DNA of 64,000 nt, taken from Limnephilus marmoratus. Lineage: Eukaryota > Arthropoda > Insecta > Trichoptera > Limnephilidae. Positions 11,528 through 20,655 of the stretch are shown here, piece after piece. The stretch's first letter is position 1. Every line of letters begins with the position of its first letter. The translations under genes and the position numbers were made by a program. The stretch covers positions 40,908,962 through 40,972,961 of the forward strand of contig OU862928.1 in NCBI GenBank assembly GCA_917880885.1. The letters run 5' to 3'. Below the pieces are notes generated by a model that saw nothing but the letters and a program-made list of their open reading frames with translations, searched no databases and had not been told where the DNA came from.

Positions 11528-11853
11528 GGATTTTGGGAGGCGGGAATGGGTACCGCCACCCTGGGAACCTTTATTGGATAATCAACACCTCTGCCATAGG
11601 TCACCACAAATGGTTCGCTGAGTTTGGTGACTTAGCGGGGGTGCCCGGTTCATGGGGTGAGGTTTGTCTAAGTCTTGGAGGCGGATGACTAGGACACACT
11701 GAACCCCAGTTTCCTACCCACCCCTTAAGCCCTTTTCCTTCCCAGAACTCTCTTCTCCTTTCCTTAAAAAAACCTTCCACACAGCATCCCCAAAGATGAC
11801 ATAGGAAAATATTTTCCTTAGGGACTACTGTGTGGAGCTCATGTAAAAAAAAG
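11528..11853 (+). mobile_element. SINE-B copy 1
   Basis: Starts TTTGGGAGGCGGGAATGGGT and runs through GGTCACC and GGGTGCCCGG blocks. It ends in the conserved 3' block CACACAGCATCCCCAAAGAT, then TGTGTGGAGCTCATG and an A-run. It is near full length against the copies at 17722 and 35072. The 3' block is shared with a LINE fragment at 22411. No clear pol III boxes are visible, so its origin (tRNA or other) is open. Confidence 0.75.
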
Positions 11854-11863
11854 GGCATATTTT

Positions 11864-12148
11864 TTTAAATTTTCTGTACACTTAGTTGAAAACGGTATGA
11901 ACTAATGATACAATTAATGATAACATTTTGTTTGATCTCTCAACGCTTTGTTGTTAATTCATAAAAGTATTATTTTTTAACAATGTACCCCCGTTTATCA
12001 TTTTATTTTTAAATTTTATTATTTTGATGTTCGGTTATGACCAAATAATGGTCGAGATTTATGTGCGTTACTTTTAATAAATTATGAAATTATTAACCCC
12101 TATACAGGAGAATCCTAGTAGGGTTAATAATTACATGCTAAAAAATGT
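11864..12148. other. No feature recognised
   Basis: AT-rich spacer between SINE-B and a LINE tail. Confidence 0.4.
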
Positions 12149-12260
12149 TTTTTATTTATTTATTTAAATACATGTTACATAATTAGACATTTACATAGAA
12201 TTGGATACATTGAATCACCATACTAGGCGGCTGCCTGTTTCATGGTGACAATGGAGGATA
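12149..12260 (-). mobile_element. LINE 3' end fragment
   Basis: TTTATTTATTTATTT on the plus strand followed by an AT-rich 3' UTR-like stretch, the same arrangement as the (TAAA)n tails at 1370 and 61322. No coding part remains. Confidence 0.5.
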
Positions 12261-12414
12261 TTTACTTTAAGTGAAGTCTATTGTTAACATATGGAACTAT
12301 TAATAATGTAATAATGTTGAAAATTGGTAAAGTTATAATAAAAAACTAGTAAAGAGAAAAAGAATTGGGTAAGGATAAGTTTGTGAGAAGATACATATCC
12401 TTATTTTAAAATTT

Positions 12415-12525
12415 ATATGTGTGAGTGCATACGCATACGTATATACAGGTGCACACATCCATACACACATAGGCATATACACACACACACTTACACATAT
12501 ATATGCGTCTAGGTACATGAATACA
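12415..12525. repeat. CA/TA-rich microsatellite
   Basis: Imperfect ACAC and ATAC runs, followed at about 12583-12602 by a T-run. Frames crossing it are low-complexity. Confidence 0.85.
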
Positions 12526-13404
12526 TTAATATGTATATATACGGCCATGGACACAGTACCAACACATTTACACACAGTTGTAATTTTTTTTTTTTTTTTT
12601 TTGAAGTGTATGAAGGTGTAATTAGAATGGAGCTTGAGTATTTGCAGTAAGTATCTTTCCAAATAGTATTGAGATATATGTTAATAAAAGAGGTGTTATT
12701 TTCTAACATGGTGACAGAATATAATTATTTATTAATGTTTGAATAACTGTACTCATGCTGCTTTTGTAGGTTTATTATAATATTTTTATTAAGTTTATGT
12801 GTATGTTTCTTTCTTATCTTTTTTTTTAAAATTACATTATTGTAAAACTACATTGTTGTAAAACTTTGTTGTAAAACTGCACATCTCGATACAGGAATGC
12901 CCTAGTGAGATGTGCAGCTTATTGCTATATATATTTCTTATTTTATAAATAGATAAATGAATACAATGTAAATATGTACAATAAATAATTCAGGCATATA
13001 CTCTTTCTATTATTGAAAAGTTTTGATTCATTGTAACAGTTATTAAAAAAAAAAACATACATATACAAGATAATACAAAAAATGGAAACAAAAAAGATTA
13101 CAAAAGGCATAGCCTGTTCGACAATATGCGTTGGTATAATTCTATTTTTTAACATATTAATGAAGTGATTTTAAATTAAAACATCATAATATTATAAAGC
13201 ATTACTTTTATAAGAAAAATTATGTCAAATTGAGCTATAAGCGGGGTAATGTACCTATATAAATAGTGAAGAAGCAATAAATAAATCAATCAAGACCCAA
13301 AGCGATGATAAATCATCAACCAACAACAATTTCAAAGAAAATAGGAAATCATTTCTAAAACAAACGTAAAAGTATCAAATCGATTAATAAACAATTAAAC
13401 CGCC
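12526..13404. other. AT-rich, with one stem-loop at 12879-12919
   Basis: The stem GCACATCTC pairs with GAGATGTGC around a loop containing ACAGGAATGCCCTAGT. A similar loop sits at 42206-42250. Both precede A-rich tails, so these may be LINE 3' UTR remnants. Nothing else recognised. Confidence 0.4.
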
Positions 13405-13548
13405 ATATTGTGGTTGAATGGCTATGATCCTTAGCCACACATTTGGAGGTCGCGGGTTCAAATCTTTTTTTTTTTTAAATTGTTTAATTTGTTCATTTTA
13501 TATGAAACGTTTCAGAATGGTAGATGATCTCAGTATCGTCATGGTGAA
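13405..13548 (+). mobile_element. SINE-A fragment, head and part of body
   Basis: Box A-like TGGTTGAATGGC and box B-like GGTCGCGGGTTCAAATC are followed by the SINE-A body (TTTCAGAATGGTAGATGATC). It is cut off by the Helitron-type end that follows. Confidence 0.65.
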
Positions 13549-13650
13549 AGTTGGGGAGGATGGGGGGAGTGGAGTGGGGATAGGGAAGGTGGAGGAGGCG
13601 GAGCGGGAACCCCCCTAATACTATACGAACGAAGCCGGGGGCAAAAGCTA
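13549..13650 (+). mobile_element. Helitron-like 3' end
   Basis: A G-rich stretch ends ACGAACGAAGCCGGGGGCAA and CTAG at 13647-13650, then T. A GC-rich hairpin-like block followed by CTAG and T is the usual Helitron 3' end. The 5' part is not identified. Confidence 0.5.
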
Positions 13651-13670
13651 GTATTTAAATAATAAATGTT

Positions 13671-13711
13671 ATTGCACTATTCTCTCCGGTATGTGGAGAG
13701 AATAGTGCAAT
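13671..13711. other. Perfect 17 bp hairpin
   Basis: ATTGCACTATTCTCTCC and its exact complement flank a 7 base loop (GGTATGT). It could form a stem-loop RNA or be the remains of a foldback element. Confidence 0.6.
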
Positions 13712-13799
13712 CCCAAAAATAAAAAATAAATGTAATAAAATATTTTTTTATTGTTAAGTAACCAAACCTAAATAATTAAAGCCTCTAACCTAACCTGTT

Positions 13800-14190
13800 A
13801 ATACCATGAACCGGTTAGAGGCTTTGAAATGTGGCTTCACCGGAGAATGCTCAAGGTCCCATGGACCGACATGATCACCAACACAGAAATTCTCAGGCGG
13901 ACTAGAGGAGATAGAGAACTGCTTACATTAATAAAAATCAGGAAAATTTCATATCTGGGTCATATACTTCGAGGGGAGAAGTATCACTTGCTCCATTTAA
14001 TATTGAAAGGCAAGATAAAGGGTCGCCGAGGGCCTGGTAGGAGACAAATGTCTTGGCTGCGTAATATACGAGAGTGGACCGGCATTAGAAGTGTGGAGGA
14101 GCTATTCCGGGCAGCGCAAGACAGAGAGACCTTTTCAAGAGTGATCGCCAACGTCGGGGGGACCTGATACGGCACACAAAGAAGAAGAAG
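13800..14190 (+). pseudogene. RTE-type LINE fragment, ORF2 C-terminus
   Basis: An open frame at 13829-14167 (112 aa) reads WLHRRMLKVPWTDMITN, ISYLGHILRGEKYHLL, GRRGPGRRQMSWLRNI and REWTG. It lies downstream of the reverse transcriptase domain in RTE elements, where this W..R...WTD.I.N / YLGH..R / GRRG.GRR..SWL series is typical. It ends in a stop followed by GGCACACAAAGAAGAAGAAG, a repeated AAG tail like other RTE 3' ends. Upstream catalytic regions are missing (5' truncation), but the remaining frame is clean, so the insertion is not very old. Confidence 0.85.
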
Positions 14191-15006
14191 TTAAGTAACT
14201 TCTATTTGACAATTTGGATATTATCTAGATATATAATAATTATATTGACTAAATCACTTGAGATCAGAAATCAGTCTGTATTATCTATTAAACTAAATAA
14301 AACAATGAACTCACTTTAATTATAATATTTCAATAGTGTATCGAATAAACTATATACATATATAAAACTTTAGTGAAGTTGTTTATGTTTATTTTTACTT
14401 AGTAAAAATCTACTTAAAAAAGTCACGTACAGTACTGACGATGGGTCAGAGAGGCCCGCAAAAAAATTAAAAGAATTTACGTACAGAAATTTAACTTTTA
14501 AAATTTAAAACTTATGGCTCTGGCGTCACTAAATTCAAAGCTACTGGATGCGGCGTCGGCATCCCGCGCGGGGGTGGGGAGTATTTCGATATTATTATTG
14601 TTGCTAAGACGAAGCGACCCCCACTCAGCAGTTAAAGGTTAAGTGGCATTGCAACACAAGCCGGGTACTCGACAGTATCAAATAAAAATCATCAAGCATC
14701 GTGTAGGTAAGTACACAAGCGATAATTTACAATTAAAATCCATTAAACGCCGTAAAACCACGGCGATCATCGTTAAACCCATCTACATAATTGTTTAAGT
14801 AATTAGTGTACCTATAAGCACGTGAAATACATACACACTTGTGAAATAGCCAGATGAGATACGGATAGATATGGGTGCTTTACACGATGCCTTTTTTCAT
14901 CAAGTATCCATGTATGTCGCCTTTTCCCAACATGGATTCGGGATGAAAAAAAATGACGTGTTTAAGAGAGCGGATATTGTTTAATACCTATCAACTGTCT
15001 TTGTTT

Positions 15007-15008
<2 letters not shown>
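14191..15008. other. No feature recognised
   Basis: Mixed AT-rich sequence. A short GC-rich patch lies near 14560. No frames or repeats assigned. Confidence 0.45.
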
Positions 15009-15053
<45 letters not shown>

Positions 15054-15055
15054 CG
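15009..15055. repeat. (TA)n followed by T-run
   Basis: A dinucleotide TA run and then about 17 T. Confidence 0.9.
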
Positions 15056-15100
15056 AAAAAAACTTCTTCGGAAAGGTTTTCACTTTGTGATGGCATTATT

Positions 15101-15340
15101 TATTTTAATGAAAGACAAATAACTTTGTTTACATCACTTATATTTGTATACAATCTACATGTTTCGTGAACGATGTTCACATCATCAGGATGTTCAACGA
15201 TGTTCAACGATGAATCAACGATGTTCACATCATCATAAGTATACATTTGATCCTGATGATGTGAACATCGTTCACGAAACATGTAGATTGTGTACAAATA
15301 TAAGTGATGTAAACAAAGTTATTTGTCTTTCATTAAAATA
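15101..15340. repeat. Long palindrome of Penelope-type terminal repeats
   Basis: Arms at 15101-15190 and 15251-15340 are close to exact inverted copies over 90 bp. Each arm contains CCTGATGATG, a 6 bp stem GTGAAC/GTTCAC, and GAAACATG. This matches the CTGATGA...GAAAC pattern of Penelope-like terminal repeats. The 60 bp centre contains shorter direct repeats of the same motif (GATGTTCAACGATG). Frames predicted on both strands here are mirror images and not genes. Confidence 0.75.
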
Positions 15341-15381
15341 TTTTATTTGATTAACTTGTGTTATTTCACAAGTAATTCATC
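15341..15381 (+). mobile_element. SINE-A, left part of a split copy
   Basis: TTTTATTTGATTAACTTGTG to AATTCAT, the segment that follows box B in SINE-A. The copy resumes at 15710 after a Helitron insertion. Confidence 0.7.
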
Positions 15382-15709
15382 TCTACATATTATAAATTAA
15401 AGTCCTCCGCCGCGTCTGTCTCTCTGTTCGCGATAAACTCAAAAACTACTGAACGGATTTTCATGCGGTTTTCATCAGTCATCATGTGAGTCATGAGGAA
15501 GATTTAGTTAAACAATTTGTCAAGTTTTTGTTTAAATTGGTTTAATTATATAATATATAAAGTAGAATGTCTGTATGTGGTGGACGAGCGGGCTGGCAAA
15601 CGGGCGATAAGGATTTGATTTGTATGCAAATTAACAGGTGGCGGTGGTTGTAAAGGTTGGGTAAACCATTTAATTCGTTAGCCACAGCAACGCGTGCCGG
15701 GTCAGCTGG
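15382..15709 (+). mobile_element. Helitron-A, inserted in SINE-A
   Basis: Begins TCTACATATTATAAATTAAA and contains GCGATAAACTCAAAAACTAC and ATTTTCATGCGGTTTTC. It ends CACAGCAACGCG then CCGGGTCAGCTGG and is followed by T. The TC start and CTRR-type end fit Helitrons, which insert between A and T without duplication. The interrupted SINE-A supplies the boundaries. The element is far too short for a Rep/helicase protein, so it is nonautonomous. Confidence 0.75.
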
Positions 15710-15952
15710 TTAAAAATAATATTATATAGTTTGCGGCACGTTCCAGAGTGGCAGATACACTCACCAGACAACCATTCAGAATTAAAAGGTTGCTTGGAAT
15801 GGCTTTAGCCGTGTTTGGTGATCAGATCTTAATAGCCAGGTACTTCCCCACTTTCCTCTTCTCCATATTCTTTCCCTCCCCACTACCTTCAGCTTCACAG
15901 AATACCCCAATTGGTTCCAGACGGGAGCAGTTGAGGCTCTTGTGCGTTATTA
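15710..15952 (+). mobile_element. SINE-A, right part of split copy
   Basis: Continues with TATATAGTTTGCGGCACG and the SINE-A body. The CCCCAATTGG core is shortened, and the end is GAGGCTCTTGTGCGTTATT. A SINE-B 3' part follows directly. Confidence 0.75.
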
Positions 15953-15954
15953 AA

Positions 15955-16115
15955 AATGGACACAATGACCCACAGATTCCTACCCTCCCCTCATCCCCTT
16001 TTCCTTCCCAGATTTTCCTCTCCTTAAAATAACCTCCACACCGCATCCCCAAGGACGACTCAGGCCCTTAGGGTATTTATTTTGTTCAGGGCCTCCTATG
16101 TAGAGCTAATGAAGT
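15955..16115 (+). mobile_element. SINE-B 3' part joined to SINE-A
   Basis: Carries TTCCTACCCTCCCC, TTTTCCTTCCCAG, then CACACCGCATCCCCAAGGA and a decayed GTAGAGCTAATG tail. The 5' half of SINE-B is absent. A similar A-then-B order occurs at 50158-50675. Confidence 0.6.
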
Positions 16116-16119
16116 TTAA

Positions 16120-16565
16120 CGCCTCACGATTTTTGGGCACCATACCACCAGAAGTACATTGACATGTCATAGCAAATCCAGGAGAAATTCCTCAGGTATT
16201 TTTATATGCGGAAGCATGGAACCTATCCAAGTTCATGCACCATATTGACTTACTTGAGGAAACTGATTCTGTGATTCTAGAAACTAGACGGAAAGCAAGT
16301 CTTGCTATTCTGTCTTTCAAAATTTGGAACAATTTCATCGATAGCCCATTTCTCTTGGTATGATATGATTTATATGTACCAGACCACTACAGCTGAAGTC
16401 GACATCATGACTTATTTAAAGTACCGAACGGCAGAACAGACGTCTTGGCAAAGCATAGCATGACGAGGGGAGTGGTGCTATTAAATGAAATTGCAAACCA
16501 TTTGGATGTAAGTGACTGTTCTTTATATGCCTTAAAAATATTATTGAAGAGTCACTTGCCTAAAT
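16120..16565 (+). pseudogene. LINE fragment, ORF2 C-terminal end
   Basis: Without a start codon, the plus strand reads IQEKFLRYFYMRKHG, LETRRKASLAILSFKIWNNF and later TRGVVLLNEIANHLD, then a stop. The spacing, with an IQ.KFLR block, an RR..L..L.KI.N block and an R.....N block, is that of the C-terminus of Jockey/CR1-group LINE proteins. Several frame breaks are present. It is not the same subfamily as the 61 kb copy. Confidence 0.65.
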
Positions 16566-16608
16566 GCTGATAGGGTAACTAAATTGTACTATCATTGGAA
16601 TTATTCTG

Positions 16609-17215
16609 TTGCACAATAATAACACGAGAGGTGGGAGGGCTGACAAAGATATCGAAAGAAGGGTAAATGCAGGCAACTCTATTAATGGGGGACAGAACGC
16701 CGTAGGCGCCAACAAAAAACTGTCCAAAGAAGCGAAGTTAGCCGTCCATAATGGAGTTCTGGTACCTACCCTGATGTATGGCAGTGAGGCATGGAGCTGG
16801 CAGAGGAAGGATGAAAGTAGACTGAATGCTGTATAAATGAGATCCCTGAGGCGTATGTGTGGTAAAACCATGTATGGTCGTGTGAGAAAAGCTGAGTAAT
16901 ATTAAGAAAGGGATCCTCAGATGGTTTGGGCATGTAGAGCGAATGAAAAAAGAAAATAGTGTGGGAAGAATATATGACGCAAATGCGAATGGTAGAAGAA
17001 GTCGGGGATGCTCGAAGAAGACATGGCATGACCAAGTGAATCAGATACTTGAGTCGGGCCGTGTGAAGAGTCGGAATAATAGAAGAGTATGTATGAGACG
17101 ATGTATAAATGTGAACGAGGAGTGTGTGCCAAGATCGAGTTGTTTGGCGGTCCGTCCTCTCTGCCTGCCTCTGCGGAGAAACGGCGTGGTGGTTAGTTAG
17201 TTAGTTAGTTTACAA
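16609..17215 (+). pseudogene. RTE-TTAG LINE fragment with (TTAG)n tail
   Basis: Two frames, 16609-16836 and 16943-17200, encode the post-catalytic region. Motifs are PTLMYGSEAWSWQRKDESRL, then GNGRRSRGCSKKTWHDQVN on either side of a frameshift near 16840. The 3' end is GGTGGTTAGTTAGTTAGTTAG, a (TTAG)n tail. Other copies are at 18750, 25790, 30680, 32770 and 53720. The WHDQVNQ and RRSRG.S+KTW motifs are common downstream of the RT domain in RTE-like elements. Dead copy. Confidence 0.8.
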
Positions 17216-17721
17216 TAATAATAAAAAAAATTAAAAAATAATAATGTTAAAAAAAATGGCTTTGTATCACTTTTCAAATGTGTATTAAAGTGTCACTTTT
17301 AAGAGTTGTCATGTAATCCAAAAAATACATCGTGCAAATCGTCCATTAGCTAGTAGGAAAATAGTTGGTATGCAAGATTCTCTACTGACCCACTCTCGCT
17401 GCTATAATAAGGATGGGATGAGATGAGAATGGTTATTATCATTACCTGAGAATGCAGTCAGGTATATACTATAATAGTTATATTGTGTAGATAGGCACGT
17501 ACTATTTAGTATACCTGGCCACCATAGCTCACCCGTAAACCTGTTTGCTTTGGGTCTGATTGTAAAAGGTGTCCCGTTTTACGCGTAGTCTTTTTTGATA
17601 GAATGTTGTTTTGGTTTGAATCTGTGGTAGATGGCTTGGTGCTGCGCGTTTTCATCCCGCGATAAGATATCTCCAACAAAATATCTACTAAAACTTAACA
17701 TAACCTAACATAACTATTTCA
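17216..17721. other. No feature recognised
   Basis: AT-rich. A short CATAACCTAA tract lies at 17695-17712. Confidence 0.45.
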
Positions 17722-18068
17722 ATTTGGGGGCGGGAATGGGTACCGCCGCTCCAAGAACCTTTATTAGATAACCAACATCTCTGCCATAGGTCACCCCAAG
17801 TAGTTCGCTACGTTTGGTGATTTAGCAGGGGACCCGGGTCCATGGGGTGAGGTTTGTCTAGAGTCTAGATCTTGGAGGCGGATGACCTGGACACACTGAA
17901 CGACTGAACCCCAGATTCCTACCCATCCCTTAAACCCTTTTCCTTCCCAGAACTCTCCTTCCTTTCCTTAAAAAAACCCTCCACACAGCATCCCCAAAGA
18001 TGACATAGGCCCTGAGGGAAATCATTTTCCTCTAGGCCTCCTGTGTGGAGCTCATGTAAAAAAAAAAT
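17722..18068 (+). mobile_element. SINE-B copy 2
   Basis: Near full length, from GGGGGCGGGAATGGGTACCG to TGTGTGGAGCTCATG and an A-run. It aligns along its whole length with 11528-11853. It contains the CACACAGCATCCCCAAAGAT block shared with the LINE at 22411. Confidence 0.78.
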
Positions 18069-18097
18069 AACACAACATAACCTAACAACCTTACACA

Positions 18098-18647
18098 AGG
18101 GGCCATCCATAAATTACGTCACACCTTAAAGGGGGGGGGGGGTAGATAAGTATGACATTGTATGACAAGGGGTATGGGGGGGTTCATCAGCTCTGTGTCG
18201 TCACATGTAATAAAAATGTTAACAACTGTTTTGATAATTTTTAGATGTAATATTATGGGGTATGGGTAACTGTTTTGATTATATTTAGATGTAATGTTAT
18301 GGGGTATGGGTAACTGTTTCGATTATTTTTAGATGTAATATTATGGGGTATGGGTAACTGTTTTGATTATTTTTAGATGTAATATTATGGGGTATGGGTA
18401 ACTGTTTTGATTATTTTTAGATGTAATATTATGGGGTATGGGTAACTGTTTTGATTATTTTTAGATGTAATATTATGGGGTATGGGTAACTGTTTTGATT
18501 ATTTTTAGATGTAAAATTGCAAAATATGTGATGTCACACTAGGGGGGAGGGGTCTCATAAATGTGACGATGTGTGACAGGGACTGGGGGGGGGGGAGTGT
18601 CAAAAAATCATCAAATTCGTGTGTCGAAATATATGAATGGTCCCTAA
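18098..18647. mobile_element. TIR element with internal minisatellite
   Basis: The ends are inverted repeats: AGGGGCCATCCATAAATTAC on the left, and on the right the complement of AGGGACCATTCATATATTTC. Inside are G-runs, TGTGACG-type motifs and a 44 bp tandem array. No frame for a transposase. The superfamily is unknown and no target duplication was identified. Confidence 0.6.
18218..18515. repeat. 44 bp tandem repeat, about 6.5 units
   Basis: The unit GTAACTGTTTTGATT...TATGGGGTATGG repeats with starts at 18266, 18310, 18354, 18398, 18442 and 18486, with few differences. It lies inside the TIR element. Confidence 0.92.
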
Positions 18648-18715
18648 CCTAACATAGCCTAACATAACCCTACATAACCTAACATAACCTAACACATTAC
18701 ACAACCTAACCCTGT
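18648..18715. repeat. CCTAACATAA tract, telomere-like
   Basis: Imperfect CCTAA/CATAA repeats. The insect telomere unit is TTAGG (CCTAA), but this is degenerate and internal. Confidence 0.5.
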
Positions 18716-18749
18716 TTTGCATTATAATATGTTTGAATAATTTTTTGGA

Positions 18750-19025
18750 AAAACTATCAAAAGAAGCGACGCTAACAGACCAAAATGGAGTCCTGGTACC
18801 TACCATGATGTATGGCAGTGAGGCATGAAATGAGATCCCTGAGGCGGATGTGTGGTAAAATCATGTATGATCGTGTGAGAATTGTGGGTATTCAGAAATA
18901 ATGTAAGGCAGATGTAAGCAAAATGAGAAAGATTAAGAAAGAGACCCTCAGATGGTTTGGGCATATAGAATGTAGAGCGAATGAAATAAGAAAATAGTGT
19001 GAGTAGAATTAAAGATGAAAATATA
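18750..19025 (+). pseudogene. RTE-TTAG LINE fragment
   Basis: Matches 16740-16980: GTCCTGGTACCTACC, GGCAGTGAGGCATG, GAGATCCCTGAGGCGGATG and GGTTTGGGCATATAGAATG. Deletions and stops are frequent. It has no tail. Confidence 0.65.
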
Positions 19026-19077
19026 TATATAAAAATAAACGACGTACCTGAAAAAAGGTGCATTTTTTTAAAATATG

Positions 19078-19327
19078 ATTACCTCCCGAGAGTCTCAGCT
19101 GCTCCCGTCTGGAGCCAGTGAGACTATGGCATCCCCAATTGGGGTATGTTGTGAGGCTGAAGGTAGTGGGGAGGGGAAGGAAATGGGGAAGAGGAAAGCG
19201 GGGAAGTACCTGGCTATTCAGATCTGGTCACCAAAAGTGGCATTTCAAGCAACGTTTCAGTTCTGAATGGTAGTCTTACACCAGGGCGATACTGTATTTT
19301 CCACTCTGGAACGTGCCGCAAAAATAT
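19078..19327 (-). mobile_element. SINE-A (minus), interrupted by a MITE
   Basis: The tail side GAGTCTCAGCTGCTCCCGTC, the core CCCCAATTGGGG and the body are present up to GTGCCGCAAAAATATTATG. The remaining AT-rich part appears after the MITE at about 19690-19745. Confidence 0.8.
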
Positions 19328-19332
19328 TATGT

Positions 19333-19668
19333 GTTTTGAAGTAAAACTTCTTGACGCACGCTTGACTTGGGGAGTTAGCTGGTGAATACGTAACGAGGGC
19401 GTTACGAAAAGCGAGGTGAACGGTAGTTGAGAGGGATATATAAGTTAGAAAGAGAGAGAGTTACGTTTCGTGCATTACTATAGCGGCAAGAGAGAGAGGT
19501 GGGAGCAAACATTTTCTTTCTTTCTCTCATAGCCAGTTACGTTTCGTATATCTAAGACACAGTGCAGGCCTATTGTCTGTATTACAATGTAGGAGCAAGA
19601 GAGAGCAGTGCGCGCGCACATTTTCTTTCTCTCTTCCCATATAAATGGAACTAAAGAAGTTTTACTTC
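19333..19668. mobile_element. MITE with TGAAGTAAAACTTCTT ends
   Basis: TGAAGTAAAACTTCTT on the left is matched exactly, inverted, by AAGAAGTTTTACTTCA on the right. The inside is GA-rich, with GTTACG motifs repeated. The ends resemble those of family M (GAAGTGAAA). It sits inside a SINE-A, so it is younger than that SINE. Confidence 0.7.
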
Positions 19669-19779
19669 AGTCGTGTGGTCTAAAGCACACTAGTTTTTTT
19701 TAAATTAATTAATTGTGAAGTAAGAAAAATTAATAAATGAGTTAATAGCCTTACCCCTAGATCACGCCGATCATCAAAA

Positions 19780-19845
19780 TAAATGTGTGTTGATGTGTGT
19801 GTATGTGTGAGGGTGTGCATGTGTGTGTTTGTATGTGTTTACTTC
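19780..19845. repeat. (TG)n microsatellite
   Basis: Interrupted GTGTGT run. Confidence 0.85.
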
Positions 19846-19859
19846 CGTAAAATTATAAC

Positions 19860-19945
19860 GATATGACTGCTACGGGTCAGATTCACTTGATTGCGGAAGG
19901 TCACGAGTTCAAATCTCTGTCACGACAATAACCTTTTCTCGTGCA
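19860..19945 (+). repeat. tRNA-like SINE head
   Basis: GGTCACGAGTTCAAATCTCT resembles box B. An intact cloverleaf is not visible. Followed by T-rich sequence. Confidence 0.4.
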
Positions 19946-19949
19946 ATTT

Positions 19950-20400
19950 TTTTTTATTTATTTCAAATATTTTCCTGATGCAGGTGATTTGATGGCCATC
20001 GATATTATTTTATTTTTAAAAATATGAACACCATGTACAGACAAAATGAAGAGTAGGACGACGAGAAATGATTATTGCGCGGATCTGCGAACGGTGTAAC
20101 CTTTTGCTGATATTTAACGCCGTTTATACCAAATACCGGATAGACTAGAAGAACACGCCATCAGATGATGATGGAGTGGAACGATGATAAAAAGTCAAAC
20201 AAATAAACAAACAAGAAAACAATAATAATTTAAAAGTAGTTGGGCAGTGACCTGCTAATTTCGCATTCGCGATTCGCGAATTTTTAGGCGAAGTTCGTCA
20301 TTTTTATGCGAAAAACGCGAAATTTCGTATTTTTCGCGCGATTATTAGATATTTTAAATAAAAAAGTAAACTTATGAATACATCGTACTAAAATTATAAA
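19950..20400. other. Unassigned, with TTCGCGAA-rich patch
   Basis: Around 20255-20340 short TTCGCGAA-type palindromes recur. No element identified. Confidence 0.4.
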
Positions 20401-20655
20401 AGCGAAAGTTTGTATGGATGTATATTTGTTACTCTTTCACGCAAAAACTACTGAATGGATTTTAAAAATTCTTTCACTAATAGAATGCTACATTATTTGC
20501 GAGATCTATAGGCTATATATATTGGTAAGCTCTGGCGTTATGAACAATCTCTGGCGTTATGAAATTATTTATCATACGTTTTCTGTCCCTAACAAAATCG
20601 ATTTATTGCAAACGACAGAACAAAAGCAAACCAATTGTCGCCTTGGAAACGATGT
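20400..20655. repeat. Helitron-like scrap before the 100 bp array
   Basis: CGCAAAAACTACTGAATGGA resembles the conserved segment of the Helitron-A family (AACTACTGAACGGATTTT). No ends are seen. Confidence 0.4.

Noticed and set aside
15100..15350. Two opposite-strand genes with the same peptide
   Set aside because: The frames are mirror images produced by the palindrome.
18648..18715. Telomere end
   Set aside because: CCTAA units are degenerate, short and internal; flanked by transposons on both sides.
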